14,493 bases of DNA, from positions 1-14,493 of the forward strand of contig JALSSH010000208.1 of assembly GCA_026984385.1 (NCBI GenBank). Reading direction: 5' to 3'. Positions 1 through 6,988 of this stretch are shown here, one piece after another (position 1 is the stretch's first letter; each line of letters opens with the position of its first letter). The notes beneath the pieces are model-generated. The model was given only the letters and a program-made list of their open reading frames with translations, had not been told where the DNA came from and did no database searches. A program made the position numbers and the translations under genes. The DNA comes from Ardenticatenia bacterium (lineage in GTDB: Bacteria; Chloroflexota; Anaerolineae; Aggregatilineales; Aggregatilineaceae).

Positions 1-1
1 C

Positions 2-1171
2 AGCCACTACGTCCAACAACGCACCGAGCGCCACGCGCGTTTGCGCAAAGAGTACGAGGCCCAACGCGCCTTCATCGCCAAAGAAGAAGCCTATATCCGC
101 CGCAACATAGCCGGTCAAAACTCCGCCCAGGCCAAAGGCCGCTTGCGTCGCTTGGAGCGGCTCAAGCGCGACGAGCTGATCGAGCGCCCGCACAACGAGC
201 AGCAGATCCGCTTGCAATTGCGCGCCGATTTGCGCAGCGGGGACAAAGTGCTCACGACGCGCGATCTGCTCATCGGCTATGACGCCGCGCGCCCGCTGCT
301 CAGTGTGCCCAATGTCACGCTCTATCGGGGGGAGATCGCCGCGCTGATCGGCCCGAACGGCGTGGGCAAAACCACGCTACTCAAGACGCTGCTCGGGGAA
401 TTACCCCCACTACAAGGCGAGGTACAGCTCGGGGCGGGCGTGCAAGTGGGCTACTTTGCTCAGGCGCACGAAAAGCTCAACCCCACCAACAGCGTGCTCG
501 ACGAGTTGCTGAGCGTGCGCAATTTGCCGATCGGCAAAGCGCGCAGCTATCTGGGCGCATTCCTCTTTCGCGGCGATATGGTCTTCCGTGAGGTAAGCAC
601 GCTCAGCGGCGGAGAGCGCGGACGCTTGGCGCTGGCAAAGCTGGCGCTGGACGGCTCGAACTTCCTCTTGTTGGACGAGCCGACCAACCATTTGGATATT
701 CCCAGCCAGGAAATTTTGCAAGAGGTGCTGGCACAGTTTAACGGAACAATCTTGCTGGTCAGCCACGACCGCTATTTGATCGACGCGCTGGCGACGCAAA
801 TCTGGGCTATGCAACCCGAGCAGATGACGGTTTTTGAGGGGGGCTATCGGGAATATCTGCGCGCGAGAGAAGCCGAGCGTCAAGCCACAACACCGCCACG
901 TCCCACCTCTCCCCCCAAGCAGCCACGCACAGCAACAAAGCGCAGCGAAAGCCCACCGCGCCTCTCCCCCTATCAGCGCCAACGCCGCCTGGACGAGATC
1001 GAAGCGCGTATCCAGGAGTTGGACGAACAACTGGCCGCCTTGACCGAAGAGATCGGCCAGGCAAGCCAGCGGCAAGCCGTCGCACGGGTGCGCGAGCTGG
1101 GCGAACAATATGCGGCGACCGAAGCAGCGCTAGAAGCGGCGATGAGAGAATGGGAAACATTGCTAGAGTAG
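2..1171 (+). CDS. ABC-F family ATP-binding protein, C-terminal part (5' truncated by window edge)
   Basis: Soluble ABC-F ATPases lack membrane domains and mostly act on the ribosome. The reading frame is open from base 2, so the true start lies outside the window; the TTG at 41 is internal. Visible, in order: the interdomain linker (Y..Q..I..EE.YIRR, about bases 50-170); the second ABC domain with Walker A GPNGVGKTT (350-376), signature LSGGERGR (about 602-625), Walker B LLLDEPTNHLD (about 665-697) and H-loop SHDR (about 761-772); a Pro/Lys/Arg-rich linker; and a charged C-terminal coiled coil (about 960-1168) like that of Uup-type members. The LDEPTNHLD signature is typical of ABC-F. The first ABC domain must lie upstream. 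No terminator was seen after the stop. The subfamily (Uup, EttA, YbiT or a resistance type) cannot be settled without the N-terminal half; the C-terminal coiled coil favours Uup-like. Confidence 0.93.
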   Translation, partial: SHYVQQRTERHARLRKEYEAQRAFIAKEEAYIRRNIAGQNSAQAKGRLRRLERLKRDELIERPHNEQQIRLQLRADLRSGDKVLTTRDLLIGYDAARPLLSVPNVTLYRGEIAALIGPNGVGKTTLLKTLLGELPPLQGEVQLGAGVQVGYFAQAHEKLNPTNSVLDELLSVRNLPIGKARSYLGAFLFRGDMVFREVSTLSGGERGRLALAKLALDGSNFLLLDEPTNHLDIPSQEILQEVLAQFNGTILLVSHDRYLIDALATQIWAMQPEQMTVFEGGYREYLRAREAERQATTPPRPTSPPKQPRTATKRSESPPRLSPYQRQRRLDEIEARIQELDEQLAALTEEIGQASQRQAVARVRELGEQYAATEAALEAAMREWETLLE

Positions 1172-1299
1172 CGCCCGAGCGTTACAATTTTTCGGCATTC
1201 TTGCATACAATCACGTACAATAGAGATGCCAGACTCTGCATTTTATCGTCTACCGAGAGCGTTGGAGGAGGCCATAAGCGGAAACTATATTTAACCGTC

Positions 1300-1323
1300 T
1301 TGCAGTGAGAATTTAACCTGCAA
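1300..1323. promoter_or_regulatory. Operator-like inverted repeat upstream of the solute-binding protein
   Basis: TTGCAG (1300-1305) and CTGCAA (1318-1323) form a 6-12-6 inverted repeat. It overlaps the second copy of a direct repeat ATTTAACC (1289-1296 and 1311-1318) whose copies start 22 bp apart, about two helical turns. It lies just upstream of a candidate promoter. Regulator binding is inferred from geometry only. Confidence 0.27.
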
Positions 1324-1327
1324 CACG

Positions 1328-1355
1328 TTCGCTTCGGCACACACTTGGTTATACT
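1328..1355 (+). promoter_or_regulatory. Candidate promoter for the solute-binding protein gene
   Basis: The -10 candidate TATACT (1350-1355) is good; the -35 candidate TTCGCT (1328-1333) is weak, with a 16-bp spacer. A second weak candidate lies further upstream, with TTACAA at 1182-1187 and TACAAT at 1206-1211 (18-bp spacer). The preceding ABC-F gene is 244 bp away, so the binding-protein gene very likely has its own promoter in this gap, but which one is used is uncertain. Confidence 0.35.
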
Positions 1356-1367
1356 TAGTCCGAGGTA

Positions 1368-1383
1368 GAGCGAATCATCGCTC
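1368..1383 (+). promoter_or_regulatory. Short palindrome in the 5' leader of the solute-binding protein gene
   Basis: GAGCGA (1368-1373) and TCGCTC (1378-1383) flank ATCA. The palindrome would sit a few bases after the start of transcription if the TATACT at 1350 is the -10 box. It is either an operator half-site pair or a small leader hairpin about 20 bases ahead of the AAGGAGG ribosome site (1403-1409). No specific regulator can be named. Confidence 0.27.
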
Positions 1384-1415
1384 ACCCGCAGAGCCTTAGT
1401 TTAAGGAGGAAAGTC

Positions 1416-2792
1416 ATGCGGAAACTATTTGTCCTGGTGCTGGTTTTGGCGATGGTCGTGCCGATGATGGCCGTCAACGCGCAAGACGGCGGCGAGTTCG
1501 TCAAGACCTTTGACCTGCCCACCGAGCCTGCTGCCGACGGCCCGCTCGCCGGCGTAGACCCCAGCGGTCAGACGGTCGTCTGGTGGCATCAGCACGGCGG
1601 CGCCCGTGAAGAGTTCTTGATGGCGCTGGTGGAAGAGTTTAACGCCAACAACCCCTGGGGCATCGTGGTTGAGGCTTCTAACCAGGGGCACTACGGCGAC
1701 ATCTACAACAAGATGATCGCAGGCATCCCCACCGGTGACGTGCCGAACCTGGTTGTGGCCTATCAGAACCAGGCGATGGCCTATTACATGGCCGGCGGTT
1801 TGGTGGACGATATGGACATCTTCGTCACCGACCCGCAGTGGGGTTTCAACGACGCCGAAGTAGCAGATTTTATCCCCAGCTTCTTCAACCAGGACTACAC
1901 GCCGGACGGCAAGCGTATTGGCTTCCCGCCCAACCGTTCTTTGGAAGCGATGTATTTCAATATGGACGCGCTGGCCGAGCTGGGCTATGACGGCCCGCCC
2001 ACCAGTTGGGACGAGTTCCGCGAGATGGCCTGCAAGTTCACCGAGCAGGGCTGGAGCGGCTATGATGGCGACGACGTGGTCGGCTACTACGTGCGCACGG
2101 ACGCCTCCAACATCGCGGCGGGCACGTTCTCGCTGGGCGGCGACATCTACAAAGACGGCCAATTCACCTACGACAGCCCGGAGACTATCGAGTACATCCA
2201 GTTTATGGTGGACCTGTACAACGACGGTTGCGCCGAGCTGATCTCCGAGCGTTACGGCGACCAGAACGCCTTCACCGCCGGCAAAGCGCTCTTCTACGTC
2301 GGCTCGACCTCCGGCCTGCCCTACGTGCGTAGCGGCATCGAAGAAGCATTCGCCGAACCGTTCAACTGGGGCGTGACCTCGCTCCCGTACAAAGACGAGC
2401 CGGTGAGCAACGTCTACGGCGCTTCCGTTAGCATCCCCAAGACCACGCCGGAAGCTGAGCTGGCCGCGTGGCTCTTCGTGCGTTGGTTCACCGAGCCGGA
2501 ACAACAAGCACGCTGGGCCAAAGTCAGCAACTACTTCCCTGTGCGCTACTCCACCGCCGAAAATCTGGGCGAAATCTTCGACGACCTGCCGCAATATGAG
2601 CAGGCCTGGAACTTGCTCCAGGGCCAGACCAAGACCGAAGCGCCCGTCGGCGGCTACGACGTGATCCGCCGTGAGGCCAGCGCCACGTTTGAAAATCTGC
2701 TCGTCAGCGGCGGCGATGTGGCGACCGCGCTCATGGAGCTGAACAACACCGCCAACGAGATTATGGCGTCCTTCCAGCCGCTCGCAGAGTAA
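1416..2792 (+). CDS. Extracellular solute-binding protein of a sugar-type ABC transporter
   Basis: The 458-residue product has a Sec signal peptide: MRK, a hydrophobic stretch (residues 4-18) and a likely cleavage AVNA|QDG after residue 22. There is no lipobox Cys, so it is predicted to be released or cell-wall/periplasm retained rather than lipid anchored. The mature part matches the family-1 (UgpB/MalE-like) layout: VVWWHQHGG near residue 55, EEFNANNPWGIVVE, then PNLVVAYQNQ, and a C-terminal WLFVRWFTEPEQQARWA segment characteristic of these proteins. Glycerol-3-phosphate or oligosaccharide binding is the family norm; the ligand cannot be told here. The start is fixed by a strong AAGGAGG site at 1403-1409. 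A terminator follows and no permease or ATPase gene is adjacent, so this is an orphan binding protein in this window. Confidence 0.93.
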   Translation: MRKLFVLVLVLAMVVPMMAVNAQDGGEFVKTFDLPTEPAADGPLAGVDPSGQTVVWWHQHGGAREEFLMALVEEFNANNPWGIVVEASNQGHYGDIYNKMIAGIPTGDVPNLVVAYQNQAMAYYMAGGLVDDMDIFVTDPQWGFNDAEVADFIPSFFNQDYTPDGKRIGFPPNRSLEAMYFNMDALAELGYDGPPTSWDEFREMACKFTEQGWSGYDGDDVVGYYVRTDASNIAAGTFSLGGDIYKDGQFTYDSPETIEYIQFMVDLYNDGCAELISERYGDQNAFTAGKALFYVGSTSGLPYVRSGIEEAFAEPFNWGVTSLPYKDEPVSNVYGASVSIPKTTPEAELAAWLFVRWFTEPEQQARWAKVSNYFPVRYSTAENLGEIFDDLPQYEQAWNLLQGQTKTEAPVGGYDVIRREASATFENLLVSGGDVATALMELNNTANEIMASFQPLAE

Positions 2793-2825
2793 ACACAAGC
2801 AGCATCCGATCGCCTGAAGACAACG

Positions 2826-2857
2826 CGAGGCCACCTGAGCAGGTGGCCTCGTTTTAT
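2826..2857 (+). terminator. Rho-independent terminator of the solute-binding protein gene
   Basis: An 11-bp perfect stem (2826-2836 with 2841-2851) with loop GAGC is followed by TTTTAT. It lies 33 bases after the stop codon and isolates the binding-protein gene from the fabG operon. Confidence 0.92.
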
Positions 2858-2959
2858 GTGCGGAAAGGGGAGCATTCACGGCACGACAACGGGAATGCGC
2901 GTCAGCAGGAGTTCTTGTGTCGTTGTTTTGCGCTCTTCGCCCGTTCGCCCGTATGAAAC

Positions 2960-2987
2960 TTGACACCCCCCCGCACCCCGCTATCAT
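2960..2987 (+). promoter_or_regulatory. Sigma-70 type promoter for the fabG operon
   Basis: A perfect -35 TTGACA (2960-2965), 16-bp spacer and a -10 TATCAT (2982-2987, one mismatch to consensus). Transcription would start near 2994-2996, giving a leader of roughly 45 bases before the ATG at 3040. Confidence 0.8.
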
Positions 2988-3039
2988 AGACCGCGAGGAC
3001 CTCACCTCAGCAAGAGAAACATCGAAGGAGCAAACACAC

Positions 3040-3798
3040 ATGGCAGAGCACACCGGGCGTCTGGACGGACGCATTGCAATAGTCACCGGCAGCGGACAAG
3101 GGATCGGTAAGGCTATTGCGCTCACATTGGCAGGACGCGGGGCAACGGTGGTGATCAACGACTTGAAACAGGAGATCGCCGACGCCGCGCTCGCGGACTT
3201 GCGCGAACAAGGCGGGGACGGATTGGCGATTGCCGCCGACGTGACCAACTCCGCGCAGGTAGACGCGATGGTCAAGCAGGTGCTGGAAACTTACGGCAAG
3301 GTGGATATTCTGGTCAACAACGCGGGCACCACACGCGACGATTTGATCATGCGCATGTCTGAAGACGAATTCGACTTCATCATCCGCACCAACCTTAAGA
3401 GCGCTTGGCTTTGCTCCAAGGCGGTCATTCGCCCGATGATGCGCAAACGTTACGGGCGCATCGTGAATATGTCCAGCGCCAGCGGCTTGATCGGCCAGGC
3501 GGGGCAGACCAACTACAGCGCCAGCAAAGCCGGCATGATCGGCTTGACCAAAGCGTTGGCGCGTGAGGTCGCTTCTCGCGGCGTGACGGTTAACGCGGTG
3601 GCCCCGGGCCTGATCAAGACGGCGCTCACCGAAAAGATGCCCCAAGAAGCGACAGACTGGTTGCTGAATTTGGTGCCGGTAGGCCGCGCGGGTGAGGTCG
3701 AAGACGTGGCGTATGTGGTGGCCTTTTTGGTGGCCGAGGAAGCCAGCTACATCACCGGCCAGGTGATCTCTGTAGACGGCGGGCTGGTGATGCGCTGA
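3040..3798 (+). CDS. fabG: 3-oxoacyl-ACP reductase (short-chain dehydrogenase)
   Basis: FabG reduces 3-oxoacyl-ACP with NADPH in the fatty-acid elongation cycle, in the cytoplasm. The 252-residue protein has all classical SDR marks: the TGSGQGIG nucleotide loop (residues 16-23), D68 in AADVT, NNAG (93-96), N118, S146, the YSASK catalytic pair Y159/K163, and the PG turn (189-190). The VDGG C-terminus and overall length are those of FabG. The start ATG at 3040 is chosen because GAAGGAG (3024-3030) precedes it and the promoter at 2960-2987 lies inside the longer alternative frame that begins at 2917. Its stop overlaps the next start by one base (TGATG), implying translational coupling. Other FabG-like SDRs, such as acetoacetyl-CoA reductase, cannot be fully excluded. 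Confidence 0.93.
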   Translation: MAEHTGRLDGRIAIVTGSGQGIGKAIALTLAGRGATVVINDLKQEIADAALADLREQGGDGLAIAADVTNSAQVDAMVKQVLETYGKVDILVNNAGTTRDDLIMRMSEDEFDFIIRTNLKSAWLCSKAVIRPMMRKRYGRIVNMSSASGLIGQAGQTNYSASKAGMIGLTKALAREVASRGVTVNAVAPGLIKTALTEKMPQEATDWLLNLVPVGRAGEVEDVAYVVAFLVAEEASYITGQVISVDGGLVMR

Positions 3799-4202
3799 TG
3801 CCCTCGGAAAAGAAAGACGACAACGCGATGATGGTGACGCCGCGACACCCCAACGACACCGTAACCATTGCCCCGGGCGTGCTTTTGACGATTGCACGGC
3901 TGGCTGCGCTGAATGTGCCGGGCGTAGCACGCATGGGTAGCATTCCGGGCGGCGTAGATCGTTTGCTGCGCCGCGTGCCGACCGCCAACGGCGTGCAGAT
4001 CGCCATCAGCGAGGCGGGCGAGGTCACCGCACATATTTATGTGGTGGCGGACGCTTCGGTGAACTTGCGCGAGATGAGCACGCAGATTCAAAAGTCGGTG
4101 GCCCGTTCGATCCGTGAGTTGCTGGGGATGCCGGTGGCGTCGGTCAACGTGCATATTGAAGATGTGGAGTTTGTGACATCGGCGGAGGCGGAACACTCAT
4201 AA
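3798..4202 (+). CDS. Asp23/Gls24 family (YqhY-like, DUF322) protein
   Basis: The 134-residue protein carries the small Asp23 domain: VTIAPGVLLTIARLAALNVPGV (split across residues 15-36), a central basic stretch GGVDRLLRR, and a C-terminal half with REMSTQIQKSVARSIRELLG and VASVNVHIEDVEF. It has no signal or membrane segment. Family members are cell-envelope or membrane-associated proteins of poorly known function; the YqhY branch in Firmicutes sits with accB/accC next to nusB and affects acetyl-CoA carboxylase/fatty-acid homeostasis. Here it is between fabG and nusB, so the same functional link to lipid synthesis is inferred. The start ATG shares a base with the fabG stop. Acidic C-terminus (SAEAEHS). 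Confidence 0.88.
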   Translation: MPSEKKDDNAMMVTPRHPNDTVTIAPGVLLTIARLAALNVPGVARMGSIPGGVDRLLRRVPTANGVQIAISEAGEVTAHIYVVADASVNLREMSTQIQKSVARSIRELLGMPVASVNVHIEDVEFVTSAEAEHS

Positions 4203-4213
4203 AGACGCAAACG

Positions 4214-4666
4214 ATGTTGCCACAGACAGACTATCGCCATCAAGCGCGCACGCTGGCGCTGCAGGCGCTTTATGAGCTGGATTGTACCGATCATCCGGTC
4301 GGTGAGGTGTTGGAGGCGCGATTGAGCGCCGAGGGCGTCCCTGCGACGGCTCGTGGACTAGCCGAGCGGCTGGTGCGTGGTGTGTTGGCGCACCGCGAGG
4401 CACTCGACACGCTGATCCATCGTTACGCGCCGGAATGGCCGTTAGCACAACTGGCGATCATTGATCGGAACATTTTGCGCATCGCCATTTACGAGATGGG
4501 CGCAAGCGACGGCACGCCGATTAATGTCGCCATCCACGAAGCGATTGAGCTGGCAAAGACGTTCGGCGCGGAAAATACGCCGCGTTTTATCAACGGGGTG
4601 TTGGGCGCGCTGGCCGCTAGGGAAGACGAACTTCAGCGCACCTTTGCGCCGCCTTCTCGATTGTGA
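4214..4666 (+). CDS. nusB: Transcription antitermination factor NusB
   Basis: NusB binds boxA RNA with S10 (NusE) and promotes antitermination and rRNA processing. The 150-residue, all-helical protein has the hallmark N-terminus RHQARTLALQALYELD (residues 8-23), the middle IIDRNILRIAIYEM (82-95), and the C-terminal signature INVAIHEAIELAKTFGAENTPRFINGVLG (103-131, interrupted only by normal family variation). Length is typical. No good Shine-Dalgarno site precedes the ATG; the preceding stop is 11 bases upstream, so translation is probably coupled to the Asp23-family gene. Confidence 0.93.
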   Translation: MLPQTDYRHQARTLALQALYELDCTDHPVGEVLEARLSAEGVPATARGLAERLVRGVLAHREALDTLIHRYAPEWPLAQLAIIDRNILRIAIYEMGASDGTPINVAIHEAIELAKTFGAENTPRFINGVLGALAAREDELQRTFAPPSRL

Positions 4667-4678
4667 GCGAAAATCGTC

Positions 4679-5470
4679 ATGTCCGCGCGCAAATCCACCC
4701 TCCCCACACCGTCCCCACAGCGCTACCCCGCTTGGGGTGGCGCAGACGCCCCAGAAAATGACCCCAGCGCGATGAACTTGCTAGAACACCTCAACGAGCT
4801 GCGTATCCGCCTGTTCCGCGCGCTGATCGCGTTGGCGGTGGGGGTGGTGGCGGCGTTCTTTTTCACCGGCGACCTGTTGGCCTATCTCATCCGCCCGTAT
4901 GGAGAAGCGCTGCAAGTGCTCGGCCCGACCGAAAGCGTGGTGATGTACTTTCGGGTGGCGTTGTTGGCCGGCGCGATCTTTGCTATGCCGTACATCACGT
5001 ATCAGCTCTTTATGTTTGTGCTGCCCGGGCTAAACCGCCGCGAAAAGCGTTGGGTTTTTCTGGCGCTGCCCGCTACGACGGGCCTTTTTTTGCTGGGCGT
5101 GGCTTTTGCTTGGTTTATCATGGTGCCGGCGGCGCTGGCTTTTTTGCGCGACTTCCAAAGCGGCATCTTCCGCGCGGAGTGGACGGCGGAACGGTATATC
5201 GCCTTTCTCACCTCGCTGCTTTTTTGGATCGGCGTGGCGTTTGAGATGCCCGTCGTGGTTTTTGTGTTGGCGCGCATGGGCGTTCTCGGCCCCGCGCCGC
5301 TCATCCGTAACTGGCGGCTGGCGGTGGTGTTGATCACCGTCGCGGCGGCGCTGATCACGCCGACCGTTGACCCTTTTAACATGCTGCTGGTGATGGCCCC
5401 GTTGCTGGTGCTCTATCTGCTCAGCATCGGGCTGGCCGTGATCGCGTATCCCCGTCAGGGGCGTAAGTGA
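4679..5470 (+). CDS. tatC: Sec-independent protein translocase subunit TatC
   Basis: TatC is the receptor for twin-arginine signal peptides in the cytoplasmic membrane. The protein shows the N-terminal HLNELRIRL motif (Glu40, equivalent to the signal-binding Glu of TM1 region), PTESVVMYFRVAL, PGLNRREKRW (Glu122, matching the key loop Glu of E. coli TatC), FEMP in TM4 (Glu189) and TPTVDP between TM5 and TM6 (Asp231). Six membrane segments lie near residues 46-63, 92-117, 126-148, 173-199, 213-229 and 233-253. The start is uncertain: 4679 gives 263 residues with a polar Pro-rich tail; an internal ATG at 4772 gives the more usual short N-terminus; neither has a clear ribosome site. The gene is 12 bases after nusB. 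No tatA or tatB is present here. Two likely Tat clients are encoded at 11022-13797. Confidence 0.93.
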   Translation: MSARKSTLPTPSPQRYPAWGGADAPENDPSAMNLLEHLNELRIRLFRALIALAVGVVAAFFFTGDLLAYLIRPYGEALQVLGPTESVVMYFRVALLAGAIFAMPYITYQLFMFVLPGLNRREKRWVFLALPATTGLFLLGVAFAWFIMVPAALAFLRDFQSGIFRAEWTAERYIAFLTSLLFWIGVAFEMPVVVFVLARMGVLGPAPLIRNWRLAVVLITVAAALITPTVDPFNMLLVMAPLLVLYLLSIGLAVIAYPRQGRK

Positions 5471-5528
5471 CGTTCCGTAAGGGTGATCGTCCGTTCCTGG
5501 CGGTTATACATTTAAGGGGTAAAAGTAT

Positions 5529-6851
5529 ATGGCTAAGACTCGTGTTCTCATCATGGGGGCCGCAGGGCGTGATTTCCACAACTTCAACATGGTTTTCCGC
5601 GACAACGAAGCCTATGAAGTGGTGGCCTTCACCGCAACGCAGATTCCCGACATTGAAGGGCGCGTGTACCCTGCCGAACTGGCCGGACGCCTGTACCCAA
5701 ACGGTATCCCGATTTACGATGAAGCAGAGCTTACCCAGCTGATCCACGAGCTAGAGGTGGACGAAGTGGTTTTTGCCTATTCGGACGTTTCCCATGAGTA
5801 CGTGATGCACAAAGCCAGCATCGCTTTGGCCGCGGGCGCGTCGTATCGCTTGATCGGCCCCAAGCAAACTATGCTCAAAAGCAACAAACCGGTGGTCGGC
5901 GTCGGGGCTGTGCGCACAGGCTGCGGTAAGAGCCAAACCACCCGCGCAGTCAGCCAAGCGCTGCGAGAGATGGGCTATACGGTGGCCGTAGTGCGTCACC
6001 CCATGCCCTACGGTGATTTGGCGAAACAAGCCGTACAGCGTTTCGCCTCGTTTGAGGACTTGGATCGGCACAACGTCACCATCGAGGAGCGGGAGGAGTA
6101 CGAGCCGCATTTGCGCAACGGCGTGACCGTTTTCGCCGGCGTGGACTACGAGCGTATTTTGCGCGAAGCGGAAAAAGAGGCGGAGATCGTGCTTTGGGAC
6201 GGCGGCAACAACGATCTGCCGTTTTTCCGCCCCGATCTGTATTTTGTGGTGGTCGATCCGTTGCGCGCCGGGCACGAGCTGCGCTACCACCCGGGCGAGG
6301 CCAATTTGCGCATGGCGGACGTGGTGATCATCAACAAGATCGACTCTGCTTCGCCGGAAGGTGTGCAACAGGTGCGGGAGAATCTCCGCAAGCTGAACCC
6401 CGCCGCGCGCGTGATTGACGCCGCCTCTCCGACTTTTGTGGAAAATGGGGACATGATGCGCGGCAAGCGCGTTTTGGTGATCGAGGATGGCCCCACCTTG
6501 ACACATGGCGGGATGACCTTCGGCGCAGGCGTGGTAGCCGCCCAGCGCTTTGGCGCGGCGGAGCTGGTTGACCCACGCCCGTATGCGGTGCGCAGCATCG
6601 CGGAGACCTTCGCCAAGTACCCGAACACGGGCGCTTTGTTGCCCGCGATGGGCTACGGGGAGGCGCAACGTGCCGACTTGGAGGAAACGATCCGCAACAC
6701 GCCGTGCGACGTGGTAGTGATCGCCACGCCGATTGACCTGACGCGCATCATCAGCATCAAGCAGCCGACTGTGCGTGTGCAATACGAGCTGCAAGAGTTG
6801 GGGACGCCTACCGTCGCGGATTTGCTCGCGGCGCACTTTGGGGACAAATAG
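5529..6851 (+). CDS. Cyclic 2,3-diphosphoglycerate synthetase-like P-loop NTPase (COG2403 type)
   Basis: The 440-residue protein resembles the archaeal enzyme that makes cyclic 2,3-diphosphoglycerate with ATP, and its uncharacterised bacterial relatives often labelled predicted GTPase. Seen: an N-terminal Rossmann-like part starting RVLIMGAAGRDFHNFN (residues 5-20); the P-loop GVGAVRTGCGKSQTT (124-138); LWDGGNND (222-229) as a Walker-B-like strand; VVDPLRAGHE; and NKID (269-272), the guanine-specificity motif found in G3E-type GTPases. No signal or membrane segment. AAGGGG precedes the ATG at about 9 bases. The gene follows tatC by 58 bp without a terminator, so it may be read from the fabG promoter; a weak TATACA (5505-5510) is an alternative. 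Its substrate in bacteria is not established; the family name is homology-based. Confidence 0.85.
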   Translation: MAKTRVLIMGAAGRDFHNFNMVFRDNEAYEVVAFTATQIPDIEGRVYPAELAGRLYPNGIPIYDEAELTQLIHELEVDEVVFAYSDVSHEYVMHKASIALAAGASYRLIGPKQTMLKSNKPVVGVGAVRTGCGKSQTTRAVSQALREMGYTVAVVRHPMPYGDLAKQAVQRFASFEDLDRHNVTIEEREEYEPHLRNGVTVFAGVDYERILREAEKEAEIVLWDGGNNDLPFFRPDLYFVVVDPLRAGHELRYHPGEANLRMADVVIINKIDSASPEGVQQVRENLRKLNPAARVIDAASPTFVENGDMMRGKRVLVIEDGPTLTHGGMTFGAGVVAAQRFGAAELVDPRPYAVRSIAETFAKYPNTGALLPAMGYGEAQRADLEETIRNTPCDVVVIATPIDLTRIISIKQPTVRVQYELQELGTPTVADLLAAHFGDK

Positions 6852-6867
6852 CGGCTGGGGACGCGCG

Positions 6868-6956
6868 GCGCGCCGCCCGCGTGCGCTTAGCAGCGCACCG
6901 AAGCGACAACGTCGCTTCGAGGGCCTGGCTTTCGCCAGGCCCTGCGGGCGGCGCGC
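6868..6956. repeat. 89-nt perfect cloverleaf (four-way junction) inverted-repeat element between convergent genes
   Basis: The element folds completely. A closing 13-bp stem pairs 6868-6880 with 6944-6956. Inside it, directly abutting, are three hairpins: 6881-6898 (7 bp, loop TAGC), 6899-6919 (9 bp, loop AAC) and 6920-6943 (10 bp, loop TTTC). All 39 pairs are Watson-Crick and the only unpaired bases are the 11 loop bases. It works equally on both strands. It lies 16 bases after the cPGS-like stop and 32 bases before the copA stop. No T-run follows the closing stem on either strand, so it is not a standard intrinsic terminator. Not tRNA: the acceptor stem is 13 bp and no T-loop consensus is present. 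Confidence 0.85.
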
Positions 6957-6988
6957 GATCTGCGCACACGCGCCATACACGCCGAGTT

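Noticed and set aside
2917..3039. Longer fabG start at 2917
   Set aside because: The strong TTGACA/TATCAT promoter lies inside this extension, and the extra residues are not part of any FabG.
1425..3275. 616-codon open frame on the minus strand opposite the solute-binding protein and fabG
   Set aside because: It crosses a clear terminator and promoter, has no recognisable domain, and is an antisense by-product of GC-rich codon use in well-supported genes.
6868..6956. Cloverleaf as a tRNA gene
   Set aside because: Stem lengths 13/7/9/10 with 3-4 base loops, no anticodon-size loop, no T-loop consensus and no CCA-type end.
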